A program made the position numbers and the translations under genes. A model generated the notes under the pieces. It saw only the letters and a list, made by a program, of their open reading frames with translations. It was not told where the DNA came from and did not search any database. A stretch of 64,000 nt of DNA, taken from contig NZ_HF952022.1 in the NCBI RefSeq assembly GCF_000430995.1, forward strand, positions 76,655-140,654. Direction: 5' to 3'. Shown here in pieces: positions 9,191 to 18,300 of the stretch (positions within the stretch are counted from its first letter, which is position 1; every line of letters begins with the position of its first letter). The stretch is from Thermobrachium celere DSM 8682. Lineage in GTDB: Bacteria > Bacillota > Clostridia > Clostridiales > Caloramatoraceae.

Positions 9191-10582
9191 ATGCATACAG
9201 TTGAAGTAAAACAGCTCTATAGAGAGAGCCAAAAATATTTAAATGAAGATGTTAGAGTTTCAGGTTGGGTTAGAACTGTAAGATCATCAAAGGCTTTTGG
9301 ATTTATTGAATTAAATGATGGAACTTTCTTTAAGAATTTGCAAATTGTTTTTGATGAAAAGCTAGAAAATTTCAAACAGGTCGAAAAACTTCCAATAAGT
9401 TCATCTATAACAGTAGAAGGAAAGTTGGTTGAAACACCAGGTGCTAAACAGCCCTTTGAGGTTCATGCAACAAGAATAATAATTGAAGGTATGTCTAGCT
9501 CTGATTATCCACTTCAAAAGAAGAGACATACATTTGAGTATTTAAGAACAATAGCACACCTAAGACCAAGAAGTAATACCTTCTCAGCAGTATTTAGAGT
9601 GCGTTCGGTTGCTGCATTTGCTATACACAAATTCTTCCAAGAAAAAGGTTTTGTGTATGTAAATACGCCTATTATTACAGGAAGTGACTGTGAAGGCGCT
9701 GGAGAAATGTTTAGAGTTACTACATTAGATTTAAATAATATTCCTAGAAAAGAGGATGGAAGTGTAGATTTTTCAGAAGACTTCTTTGGAAGAGAAGCAA
9801 ATTTAACTGTTAGTGGTCAGCTTGAGGCAGAAATATTTGCACTTGCATATAAGAAGGTTTATACATTTGGACCGACATTTAGAGCTGAAAATTCAAATAC
9901 AGCAAGACATGCATCAGAATTCTGGATGATAGAACCTGAAATGGCTTTTGCTGATTTAAATGATTATATGGATATTGCAGAAGAAATGGTTAAGTACATT
10001 ATAAAATATGTTTTAGAAAATGCTCCTGAAGAAATGGAATTCTTCAATAATTTCATAGATAATACTCTATTTGATAGATTAAACAATGTTCTAAATTCTG
10101 AATTTGCTAGAATTACTTATACTGAAGCAATAGAATTACTTAAGAAATCAGGTAAACAATTCCAATATCCAGTTGAATGGGGATGTGACCTTCAAACAGA
10201 GCATGAAAGATATATAACAGAAGAAATATTCAAAAAGCCTGTGTTTGTAACTAACTATCCAAAGGATATAAAAGCCTTCTATATGAGATTAAACGATGAT
10301 GGTAAGACAGTTGCTGCTGCAGACCTATTAGTTCCTGGTGTAGGAGAAATAATAGGAGGTAGCCAAAGAGAAGAAAGATATGATGTTCTAGTAAGAAGAA
10401 TAGAAGAGCTTGGAATGAAGAAGGAAGACTATTGGTGGTATTTAGAACTTCGAAAGTATGGAGAAACTAAACATTCAGGATTTGGATTAGGATTTGAAAG
10501 AATGATAATGTATCTAACAGGTATGAGTAACATTAGAGACGTTATCCCATTCCCAAGAACACCAGGAAACTGTGAGTTCTAA
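9191..10582 (+). CDS. asnS: Asparaginyl-tRNA synthetase
   Basis: Class IIb synthetase that charges tRNA-Asn. The 463-residue protein has an N-terminal OB-fold anticodon-binding domain ([20 protein letters not shown]) and a catalytic domain with motif 2 [21 protein letters not shown] and motif 3 [13 protein letters not shown]. The start is ATG at 9191, six bases after AGGAGG; a TTG at 9185 touches the binding site and is unlikely. Motif wording ([25 protein letters not shown]) and the AAC specifier of its T-box favour AsnRS over AspRS. Confidence 0.96.
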   Translation: MHTVEVKQLYRESQKYLNEDVRVSGWVRTVRSSKAFGFIELNDGTFFKNLQIVFDEKLENFKQVEKLPISSSITVEGKLVETPGAKQPFEVHATRIIIEGMSSSDYPLQKKRHTFEYLRTIAHLRPRSNTFSAVFRVRSVAAFAIHKFFQEKGFVYVNTPIITGSDCEGAGEMFRVTTLDLNNIPRKEDGSVDFSEDFFGREANLTVSGQLEAEIFALAYKKVYTFGPTFRAENSNTARHASEFWMIEPEMAFADLNDYMDIAEEMVKYIIKYVLENAPEEMEFFNNFIDNTLFDRLNNVLNSEFARITYTEAIELLKKSGKQFQYPVEWGCDLQTEHERYITEEIFKKPVFVTNYPKDIKAFYMRLNDDGKTVAAADLLVPGVGEIIGGSQREERYDVLVRRIEELGMKKEDYWWYLELRKYGETKHSGFGLGFERMIMYLTGMSNIRDVIPFPRTPGNCEF

Positions 10583-10584
10583 TA

Positions 10585-10613
10585 TTGAAATGGATTAGAA
10601 TATATATTATAAT
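10585..10613 (+). promoter_or_regulatory. Sigma-A promoter of the ECF S-component leader
   Basis: TTGAAA (10585-10590), a 17-base spacer and perfect TATAAT (10608-10613), three bases after the asnS stop. Transcription should start near 10620, at the base of the first leader hairpin. Confidence 0.78.
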
Positions 10614-10617
10614 ATAG

Positions 10618-10699
10618 GAGAAGTCACGAAGGCTTCTTAGATGATTTATTAATAACATTTGCTTACCACGAAGGTAGGGCGATTTGCTCTACCTTTTTT
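10618..10699 (+). promoter_or_regulatory. Attenuator leader with two hairpins sharing ACGAA loops
   Basis: Hairpin 1 pairs GAGAAGTC (10618-10625) with GGCTTCTT (10631-10638) around ACGAA. Hairpin 2 pairs CTTACC (10662-10667) with GGTAGG (10673-10678) around the same ACGAA. The 3' arm of hairpin 2 is also the 5' arm of a terminator, GGTAGGGC (10673-10680) with GCTCTACC (10686-10693), so hairpin 2 acts as an antiterminator. Two identical loops suggest one ligand or protein bound twice. I cannot match this to a named riboswitch class with confidence. Structures are seen; regulation is inferred. Confidence 0.65.
10673..10699 (+). terminator. Leader terminator upstream of the ECF S-component
   Basis: GGTAGGGC, GATTT loop, GCTCTACC, then six T. 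It is mutually exclusive with the second ACGAA hairpin. Confidence 0.85.
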
Positions 10700-10751
10700 G
10701 TTTTTTAAGTGGAAGTTTTATCACTGATATTAAATTTAAGGAGGGTTCTTT

Positions 10752-11261
10752 ATGACAAAAACAAAAAAATTAGTACTTGCAGCATTATTTTTAGCACTAG
10801 GCCTTCTTATTCCAAGCATATTTCATATGAGTGGTCTACCAGGCAATGTATTTTTACCTATGCACATTCCAGTTCTTCTTTGTGGATTTGTTTTAGGAGA
10901 AAAGTATGGTGTACTTATTGGATTTGTAACTCCATTTTTAAGTTCAATACTCACAGGGATGCCCCCTATATATCCTGTTGCTGTAGCTATGGCTTTTGAG
11001 CTTGCAACATATGGATTTGTTTCAGGATATTTATATAAGAGAAGAAAAATGAAAGTATTTGTTTCTCTAGTTATTGCTATGCTTCTTGGAAGGTTGGTTT
11101 CAGGTGCTGCAAATTATATTCTTTTAACTTCTATGGGTAAGAAGTATGTATTAAATATGTTTATAACAGCATCCTTTGTAAAATGCATTTGGGGAATTGT
11201 TATACAGCTTATTTTAATTCCGTTTGTTGTTAAGATGATAGATAAGTATAATCTTGTATAA
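10752..11261 (+). CDS. ECF transporter substrate-binding (S) component
   Basis: Membrane S-component of an energy-coupling-factor vitamin importer, which borrows a shared EcfAAT module. The 169-residue protein has about five or six hydrophobic segments, the N-terminal KLVLAALFLALGLLIPS resembling the EcfT-contact helix with its small residues, and the conserved segment FLPMHIPVLLCGFVLG. Length and pattern fit the ECF_trnsprt family, which includes pantothenate-type (PanT) and related carriers. The substrate is not fixed by sequence. The ATG at 10752 follows AAGGAGGG. It is a single-gene unit behind its own attenuator; no ecfA or ecfT is nearby. Confidence 0.82.
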   Translation: MTKTKKLVLAALFLALGLLIPSIFHMSGLPGNVFLPMHIPVLLCGFVLGEKYGVLIGFVTPFLSSILTGMPPIYPVAVAMAFELATYGFVSGYLYKRRKMKVFVSLVIAMLLGRLVSGAANYILLTSMGKKYVLNMFITASFVKCIWGIVIQLILIPFVVKMIDKYNLV

Positions 11262-11294
11262 AATAAGGGAGCTAAATTTGCTCCCTTATTTTTT
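11260..11294. terminator. Bidirectional terminator ECF S-component / DUF3842
   Basis: AATAAGGGAGC (11262-11272) pairs with GCTCCCTTATT (11280-11290), T-run on both strands, overlapping the 3' end of the minus-strand gene. Confidence 0.85.
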
Positions 11295-11685
11295 CTATAA
11301 ATATATCTATACACTCCTTAATAGATAGGTCTTGAGTATTAGGTATGTATATTCCGTGTTTTTGTAGTGGAATAATTAGTTTGGTTGCAGGGGAGTTGAA
11401 TATTGCCTTTGAGACAGTAGAGGTAACCTCTCCACATATTCCACCTACACAAAGTACCCCAATAGGTCCTATTATGAAATCTATATGATTATTTAATATA
11501 AACTCACTAATGTTTTTGCTTCCTATTATTCCGTCTTCTGCACCTGATTTTAACATGTTTTTAAGGGCAGTTTTATTAAGGCCTAAGGCTACAATTCTGA
11601 CTTTATCTTCAAATTCCTTTTTAATTCTTTTTATAACTGTTTGACCAATTCCAGCACCTTGTCCGTCAACAACTGCTATTAACAT
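11272..11685 (-). CDS. DUF3842 family protein
   Basis: 137-residue soluble protein of a Clostridia-enriched family of unknown function. It opens with MLIAVVDGQGAGIGQTV, a beta strand followed by a glycine-rich turn that resembles a nucleotide- or cofactor-binding loop, and has a second hydrophobic stretch, IDFIIGPIGVLCVGGICGEVT. I recognise the family from the N-terminus but know no biochemical role. The start at 11685 follows CTAGGGGGTG. It is convergent with the ECF S-component and divergent from the proline T-box transcript. Confidence 0.75.
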   Translation of the reverse strand: MLIAVVDGQGAGIGQTVIKRIKKEFEDKVRIVALGLNKTALKNMLKSGAEDGIIGSKNISEFILNNHIDFIIGPIGVLCVGGICGEVTSTVSKAIFNSPATKLIIPLQKHGIYIPNTQDLSIKECIDIFIEKIREQI

Positions 11686-11783
11686 TTTTTCACCCCCTAG
11701 AATATAATACTATAAAACATGCATAATATGAATAAAATATTGAAATAATAAATGAAATTATATATAATGATATCATATAGCTA

Positions 11784-11811
11784 TTGAAAAAATGATGAAA
11801 TATGGTAAAAT
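11784..11811 (+). promoter_or_regulatory. Probable sigma-A promoter of the proS T-box transcript
   Basis: TTGAAA (11784-11789), a 16-base spacer and TAAAAT (11806-11811), just before the T-box leader. Confidence 0.6.
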
Positions 11812-11824
11812 AAAGAAAACACAA

Positions 11825-12057
11825 TATTTAAGACTATGATGAGGAATAGTAAAAATTAGATCCTTTTCAGAGAGGGAATGGTTGGTGCGAATTCCTAAAG
11901 GACTAATTTTGAACCCACCTCGGAGTCCTGCACCGAAATATAAGTAGGCTGCAGCGGTTTGACCGTTATCCTATTGAGAGAATATGCTTTTTGCATATTA
12001 ATTAGGGTGGTACCGCCGAATTCATGCCTCGGTCCCTTTTGGGATTCGAGGCTTTTT
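11825..12057 (+). promoter_or_regulatory. T-box riboswitch, proline specifier (CCC)
   Basis: Aligned on GGAG with the other two T-boxes, the specifier is CCC (11914-11916) followed by A. The T-box core AGGGTGGTACCGCC lies at about 12004-12017. The variable bulge base is T, complementary to the A73 discriminator seen in all three tRNA-Pro genes of this window. It is followed by a terminator and by proS. Confidence 0.94.
12026..12057 (+). terminator. proS T-box attenuator terminator
   Basis: GCCTCGGTCCC (12026-12036) pairs with GGGATTCGAGGC (12041-12052) around TTTT, with TTTTTG after it. Confidence 0.88.
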
Positions 12058-12120
12058 GTTTATAGTTTAAGTTTTAGAAAATAAAGTAAACTATATACAT
12101 AAAATAAAGGAGGAGAGAAT

Positions 12121-13563
12121 ATGGCAAATGAAAAGGATAAGAAGCTTGTTGAAGCAATAACTTCAATGGATGAAGATTTTGCACAATGGTACACTGACAT
12201 AGTAAAGAAGGCTGAGCTAGCAGATTATTCAAGTGTTAAGGGATGTATGATTATTAGACCTTATGGATATGCAATATGGGAAAATATCCAAAAGGATTTA
12301 GACGCAAGATTTAAGGCTACAGGACATGAAAATGTTTATATGCCACTTTTTATACCAGAGAGCCTATTAAGAAAGGAAGCAGAACACGTTGAAGGTTTTG
12401 CTCCAGAGGTTGCGTGGGTTACACATGGAGGAAGTGAACAGCTTGCAGAAAGACTTTGTGTAAGACCTACATCAGAAACTTTATTCTGCGAACATTTTTC
12501 AAAGATAGTTCAATCATACAAAGATCTTCCAAAGCTATATAATCAATGGTGTTCTGTTGTAAGATGGGAAAAAACTACAAGACCTTTCTTAAGAACAACT
12601 GAATTCTTATGGCAAGAGGGCCATACTATTCATGCAACAGCAGAAGAGGCTGAAGAAGAAACAATTAGAATGTTAAATGTGTATGCACAGCATTGTGAAG
12701 AAGTTTTAGCAATTCCAGTAATAAAGGGAAGAAAAACAGATAAAGAAAAGTTTGCTGGAGCTCAAGCAACATACACAATTGAGAGCTTGATGCATGATGG
12801 AAAGGCTCTTCAAACAGGAACCTCCCATTACTTTGGAGATAATTTTGCTAGGGCATTTAATATAAGATATCTTGATAAGAATGGTCAACTTCAATATGTG
12901 CATGAAACATCATGGGGAGTTACAACAAGATTAATTGGTGCAGTAATTATGGTACATGGAGATAACAATGGCTTGAAACTTCCACCAAGGGTGGCACCAA
13001 TTCAGGTAGTAATAGTTCCAATTGCACAGCATAAAGAAGGAGTACTTGATAAGGCAAATGAATTAAAAGATAGACTTTCAAAGGTAGTAAGAGTTAAGCT
13101 TGATGACTCTGATAAGATGCCAGGTTGGAAGTTTGCAGAATATGAAATGAAGGGTGTTCCAGTAAGACTTGAAGTAGGACCAAAGGATATAGAAAAGAAC
13201 CAAGTTGTTCTTGTTAGACGTGATACAATGGAAAAGATCTCAGTTTCAATGGATAACCTAGAACAAGAAGTATTAAAACTTCTTGATGATATACACAACA
13301 ACATGCTTGAAATGGCAAGAAAGAATAGAGATGAACACACATATGTAGCAACAAATATGGAAGAATTTAAGGATATAGTTGAAAATAAGCCAGGATTTAT
13401 AAAGGCTATGTGGTGTGGAGATAGAGCATGTGAAGATAAGATAAAAGAGGAAACAGGTGCAACTTCAAGATGTATACCATTTGAACAAGAGACTCTAAGT
13501 GACAAGTGTGTATGCTGTGGTAAACCAGCAAAGCATATGGTTTACTGGGGAAGAGCATATTAA
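12121..13563 (+). CDS. proS: Prolyl-tRNA synthetase, short (archaeal/eukaryote-like) type
   Basis: Charges tRNA-Pro. The 480-residue protein lacks the editing insertion of the ~570-residue bacterial type. It has the class II motif 2 region [26 protein letters not shown] at residues 115-120, a HGxT-like anticodon-binding domain ([14 protein letters not shown]), and a C-terminal domain with cysteines in [14 protein letters not shown] and [10 protein letters not shown] that probably bind zinc, ending in the Tyr typical of this type. The ATG at 12121 follows AGGAGGAG. Controlled by the Pro T-box. Confidence 0.96.
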   Translation: MANEKDKKLVEAITSMDEDFAQWYTDIVKKAELADYSSVKGCMIIRPYGYAIWENIQKDLDARFKATGHENVYMPLFIPESLLRKEAEHVEGFAPEVAWVTHGGSEQLAERLCVRPTSETLFCEHFSKIVQSYKDLPKLYNQWCSVVRWEKTTRPFLRTTEFLWQEGHTIHATAEEAEEETIRMLNVYAQHCEEVLAIPVIKGRKTDKEKFAGAQATYTIESLMHDGKALQTGTSHYFGDNFARAFNIRYLDKNGQLQYVHETSWGVTTRLIGAVIMVHGDNNGLKLPPRVAPIQVVIVPIAQHKEGVLDKANELKDRLSKVVRVKLDDSDKMPGWKFAEYEMKGVPVRLEVGPKDIEKNQVVLVRRDTMEKISVSMDNLEQEVLKLLDDIHNNMLEMARKNRDEHTYVATNMEEFKDIVENKPGFIKAMWCGDRACEDKIKEETGATSRCIPFEQETLSDKCVCCGKPAKHMVYWGRAY

Positions 13564-13589
13564 AAAAGTGCCATCAATGGCACTTTTTT
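13562..13589. terminator. Bidirectional terminator proS / ansA
   Basis: AAAAAAGTGCCA (13562-13573) and TGGCACTTTTTT (13578-13589), loop TCAA, between convergent genes. Confidence 0.9.
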
Positions 13590-14574
13590 AATTATACAAT
13601 TCCATTTCAAATATCTTCTTTATTTCATTTATATTTCTCGTTTTGCTTAAGGCAACAATAAGTTTTATTCTTGCTTTTTGACCTGGTAGAGTATCTCCAA
13701 ATATTACACCTAAGTTTCTAAGGTCGCGTCCTCCACCTGGATATCCATAGCTATCAAGAACACGTCCTTCAAAGCATCTTGAAACAACTACAACAGGAAT
13801 GTTAAGATCGATTGCTCTTTTAATTCCAGGTACCATATTAGGAGGAACATTTCCTCTTCCCATTCCTTCAATTACAAGACCATCTATTCCCTTTTCAATA
13901 CAGTAATCTATTAAAGTGGAATCCATACCTGTTACACATTTGATGAGCTGAACATTTGCATTTACACTGTCTATTTCGATATGCTGCTTTCTAATGCTGT
14001 CACGATAGAATATAACCTTGTTACTGTCTATAATTCCAATTGGCCCAAATAAAGGTGATTGAAATGCATTTAAACTCATTGAATTTCTCTTAGTAACTTC
14101 ACTTGCACAGAATAGTTCATCGTTAAAGCATACAAGAACGCCTCTTCCTTTTGCTTCTTCTGAGATTGCAGTACATATTGATGCTGCAAGATTAGCAGGT
14201 CCATCATATCCAAGTTCAGAGCTGTTTCTCATGGCTCCAGTTACAATTATAGGCTTTTCTGTGTTCAATGTTAAATCTAAGAAGTATGCAGTTTCTTCAA
14301 GAGAGTCTGTACCATGGGTTACAACTACGCCACATATGTCTTCTCTATCAAGTATATCTTTTAGATATTTTGATAATTCCAGCATTTTTTCAGGAGTCAT
14401 ATGAGGTCCTGGAAGTTTTGAAAATGTGAAGCTTTCTATTGAAGCAAATCCCTCAACACCTGTTACCATCGCCATTATTTCTTCTGAACTTAAGCTAGGT
14501 ACAGCAGCTTTTAATTTTGGATCAACTTTCATTGTAATAGTTCCGCCATTAAAAACAACAGCCACTTTCTTCAT
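13588..14574 (-). CDS. ansA: L-asparaginase
   Basis: Hydrolyses L-asparagine to aspartate and ammonia. The 328-residue protein carries the two family signatures: FNGGTITM (catalytic Thr12) and VVVTHGTDSLEETAYF (HGTD at 87-90). GAMRNSSELGYDGPANL and VIEGMGRGNVP are further conserved stretches. No signal peptide is visible, so it should be cytoplasmic. The start follows TAGGGGGT. It shares this stretch with asnS and proS, but each is a separate unit, so asparagine breakdown and charging are not linked by an operon. Confidence 0.94.
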   Translation of the reverse strand: MKKVAVVFNGGTITMKVDPKLKAAVPSLSSEEIMAMVTGVEGFASIESFTFSKLPGPHMTPEKMLELSKYLKDILDREDICGVVVTHGTDSLEETAYFLDLTLNTEKPIIVTGAMRNSSELGYDGPANLAASICTAISEEAKGRGVLVCFNDELFCASEVTKRNSMSLNAFQSPLFGPIGIIDSNKVIFYRDSIRKQHIEIDSVNANVQLIKCVTGMDSTLIDYCIEKGIDGLVIEGMGRGNVPPNMVPGIKRAIDLNIPVVVVSRCFEGRVLDSYGYPGGGRDLRNLGVIFGDTLPGQKARIKLIVALSKTRNINEIKKIFEMELYN

Positions 14575-14627
14575 AAGTTTACCCCCTATAGATATGTTTC
14601 AATTATATTATATATCATATATTTTTT

Positions 14628-15200
14628 TTATGCTACATTATATTTATTACAGTTTTTAACATAGTCTATAATAAAATTTACGGTATAGTTTGATACTTCT
14701 AATGCGTAAAGGATGTCCTTTTCCATAGAAGGTGGTATAATCATATATTCATAGTGCATGTTGTTTATAAAATTTATAAGGTTGTCTAGGGAGTAAACTT
14801 TTTGAATAGATGTAGTGTTTATTTTATCAATTACAAGTTCTTCATAAAGGCTGTGGAGAGCTTTTTCATATTTTAAATGCAAAAACATGTTATCTAATTT
14901 TTTGTTGTTATGAGCATAACAGAAGTAATCGCATAGAAAGTGAGTAATAATACCAAGTTTAGTGTAAAAGTTTTTTATACTTTTAGTATTAGATAGGTTG
15001 TAATTTATAAGGTCCTTTATCATTTGAATTATAAAATTAAATGACTTTTCTTTATAGTGTGGTATAAAAAAGAATGGAAGAGAATAATCAGGCTTTAGAC
15101 AACCATTTAAGAAGCTTTCTTCATTTATGGGTATATTATATTTTTGTTTTATATTCAAAAGAATAGATTTACCTATTAATTTATGGGTTGCAGATAGCAT
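14628..15200 (-). CDS. Zinc-dependent phospholipase C-like protein
   Basis: 190-residue protein of the zinc-dependent phospholipase C/S1-P1 nuclease-like helical fold. Candidate metal ligands sit in the family's order: His6 (ATHKLIG), Asp38 (CLKPDYS), His48 (PHYKEK), His87 and Asp91 (GIITHFLCDYF), His97 (YAHN). No signal peptide is seen, unlike secreted clostridial alpha-toxins, so a lecithinase role should not be assumed. It lies between ansA and the giant DUF11 gene on the same strand, but the DUF11 terminator at 15339-15376 separates the transcripts. Confidence 0.75.
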   Translation of the reverse strand: MLSATHKLIGKSILLNIKQKYNIPINEESFLNGCLKPDYSLPFFFIPHYKEKSFNFIIQMIKDLINYNLSNTKSIKNFYTKLGIITHFLCDYFCYAHNNKKLDNMFLHLKYEKALHSLYEELVIDKINTTSIQKVYSLDNLINFINNMHYEYMIIPPSMEKDILYALEVSNYTVNFIIDYVKNCNKYNVA

Positions 15201-15338
15201 AAACTCACATCCTATAATAAGAATTCTCTAATTAAATGTTATTTGTTTTAAAATAAGACAGATTTAAGATAAGGTTAAATTTAGGTTATTTAAAGGGATG
15301 CTAAATCTAAAATTAATAATTAGTAGAATAAAAAGCTA

Positions 15339-15378
15339 AAAAACCCCTGAGCATCTAAAGATGTTCAGGGGTTTTTGT
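15339..15378 (-). terminator. Terminator of the DUF11 giant gene
   Basis: AAAAACCCCTGAGCAT (15339-15354) and ATGTTCAGGGGTTTTT (15361-15376), one G-T wobble, directly downstream of the minus-strand stop. Confidence 0.9.
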
Positions 15379-18300
15379 TAATCAAGGTTAGTATTATTTA
15401 ATTCTAATAGCTTTTTAACAGATACTCCACGGCTGCCAGAACCTTGGTTGTTTATTGTGGTTGTATTTGATTTAATTCCTTCGAATACAGTTTCAGATTC
15501 AGGAGATAACTTAAAAGTCAAATTAGCATTATTTTTTATAGTTCCTTTAGAACGTCTTAATATTTTAACTTTAAATATAAAGGTCTTTGTTTCTCCTACA
15601 GCTATACTGTCAATATAGATATCCACTGTTCCATTGCTTGTTTCTCCTGTATGGGTTACTGTTCCCTCAGAATATACAACCTCAACAAATCTTAGGTCAT
15701 CGCTTAATACATCCTTTATTTTAACTTCATAAATTGGATGTGGTCCACTATTTGTTATAGCAAGTCTATATTCAACAAGTTGTCCAAGAGAACCTATAAT
15801 ATCATTAGCTGTAAATTCTCCTTCCTTTGTTTTATTTCTCTGCTCTTTTAATAAATTTATTTCAGAATCAGTTACATATACATTTGTACATGTTTGAATT
15901 CCAGGACCAATTTCATCAGGTTTTAAATACCATACTCCATAAGCACAGTTTTGTTGTGTGTCAATTAAAGTTATAGGATTAGGAACAGCAGAACTTATCA
16001 ATACATCAAAGGCATAGTTAAAGTATTCATCCTCTTCTGCATAGGCATAGGGAACAACAGGGAATACAACCTTTTGTGCTTCAACTAAAACAGGTTGTAT
16101 AGGATGCCCCATTAATGTTGCATTTCCAACGTAGGTTTGACCTATAGGAAGTATATCGGTAAACTGTCCATTTACTATGCTTGTTCCTTTTGGTAGCTTG
16201 AAGGTTACAGTATATCTAATTATGCTTCCAATTGTAGTATAGTATATATTTGCAACTTTACTTATTTCAATATCAGGGAATTTTTGAATAACTTCGTTTG
16301 TATCCTCCTTAGGATAGGTTATTGGTGTTGTATTGTTTGTAGAGTAAATAAAACGTCCTTTATTTTTAGAGAATCCACCAGCAGGAATACCACCGATTAC
16401 TTTTACTCTAAATATTAAAGAATAAACTTTACTGGGTTCAAGTTCATCAATTACCCATTCTATTTTTCTTAAAAGAGAGGAGTAATTTACTGCTCCGATA
16501 GGTGCTTCATAATAACCTGTATATTCTAAATAAGGTGATATATCATCTTCAATTATAGTGTTGTATGCAGGTGATGAACCAAAGTTGTGGACAGTCAATC
16601 TAAATTCTAAAGTGTCATCTGCCAAAACAGATATCATTTCTGTTGTATATGAGGTTTCTTGTGTTATATTTCTTTGTTCTTTTGCAACAAATACAAATGG
16701 TCTTGTTATTTCAACATCTACATATTCTTCGATTTCAGGTCCAAATGTTCCTTCTTCGTCTATTTCACTTTTCACTTTAACAATATTTCTTTGAATTTCG
16801 ATATATGGTTCTTCGTTATTACCATCAATTACCCTTGCAAGGAATGTTATTGTTATTTTCTTCTCCTCTAATGTTGCATCAACAAGTGGAATAGTAAATA
16901 CGATATCACCATTAGAAAACAATGGTTGTAACATTGTTGAGTTATAACTTGCAGGTCCTAAATAAATCTGTTTAGAAGGAAGTGTATCCTTAATCATTAT
17001 ATTTTTAGCCTTTGTTCCATATGGTACGGTTATTTCAATAAAGTAGGTTATTATATCTCCAACTTTAAAACTGTCATTTGAAGCATATTTAAAAACGGAA
17101 AGTTCACCTAAAACAGTATAGACTATATTTGATGTTTTTGGACCATAGTAAACAAGTGGTGTTATACCTTCAATACCAAAGGTTGCACTAAATTTATTTG
17201 GAATCCTCTGCCCTGTGAGTCCACCTGAATTAATAGACAAGGCAACTACTGCTTTATATTCAGTATTTGCAGGAATTATTGGTATAGTCCAAGTTAAGTT
17301 ACCAGATTCTGTAGTTAACGTTCCTGTATCTATTGAAATAATTTCAATGAATGACAATAATTCTTCAAATATTTCAGTTGCAACTACATCAACAAGTGCA
17401 TAGCTGTTTGGATTGTAAACCTTTAGTTCATAATATATTAAATCTCCAACATTAACTTTTATATCATCAGTTGTAAATGGATTAGTCATTGAGTTCTTTT
17501 GGGATTTTGTTAATATTAGGTTTGCATTTGACACATAAATAGTTGAATTTGCTGTTTTTTGTGGTCCACTTGGACCAAGTGGGGTATACTTCCAATCAAG
17601 TGTAACAGTATTTATTTGTTCTTGTTGAGGGGGTGTTGATATACTATTTATTTTTGCTCTGAACTTGTATTCAATATTAACTTCTGATATTGATGCATCT
17701 ATTTCGTTTTCAACTGGGAAGGTTAAAGTTGCAGCACCAATATTTATACCATTTTTAGTTAGGGTAAAGGGAACATAGCTCTGCTCTGTTGGAAGTATAT
17801 CGTTTATAGTTACATCATATACCTTAACTCCAAGTGGTACCTTTACATTTACTGTATATAAAACTTCTTCTCCAACAAGTGCAGCTTCTTTATCTACTGA
17901 TTTTATTATTTCAGGGTAAGCATAGTTAAAGGTTACTATATTTGACTTAACAGGGCCTAAAGTTTTTGGATTAACTGTATTTGTATCATATAGGCTCTCA
18001 GCATAGTTTTCAACAGCTTCACCTGGAGTAGGGTTAGAATTTACTATGCAGGAGAATATAAGTGTTTTTGTTTCACCAACATTTAAAGTAGGTTCTGTCC
18101 AAGTAACTGTTCCATCGGGTGTTGGAGGAGTTGGATGATTTACAGTACCTGTTGGTGCAGGTGGAACAACTGATGAAAATGTTAGATAATTTGAGAGGTT
18201 ATCTGTTGTTACTATATTAAATGCATCAGATAGCCCGTCATTTGTAATTGTTATCCTATAATGAATTTCATCACCTGATTCAACATCAAGTAGAGGATTT

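Noticed and set aside
10618-10699. TPP, THF or preQ1 riboswitch upstream of the ECF S-component
   Set aside because: None of the conserved core sequences I know for these classes is present; only the tandem ACGAA hairpins and the terminator are seen.
10709-10999. 96-codon plus-strand ORF overlapping the S-component
   Set aside because: Shifted frame of the S-component gene, starting inside its leader; no homology wording.
14628-15200. Secreted alpha-toxin-type phospholipase C
   Set aside because: No signal peptide and no C-terminal membrane-binding domain; only the short zinc fold is present.
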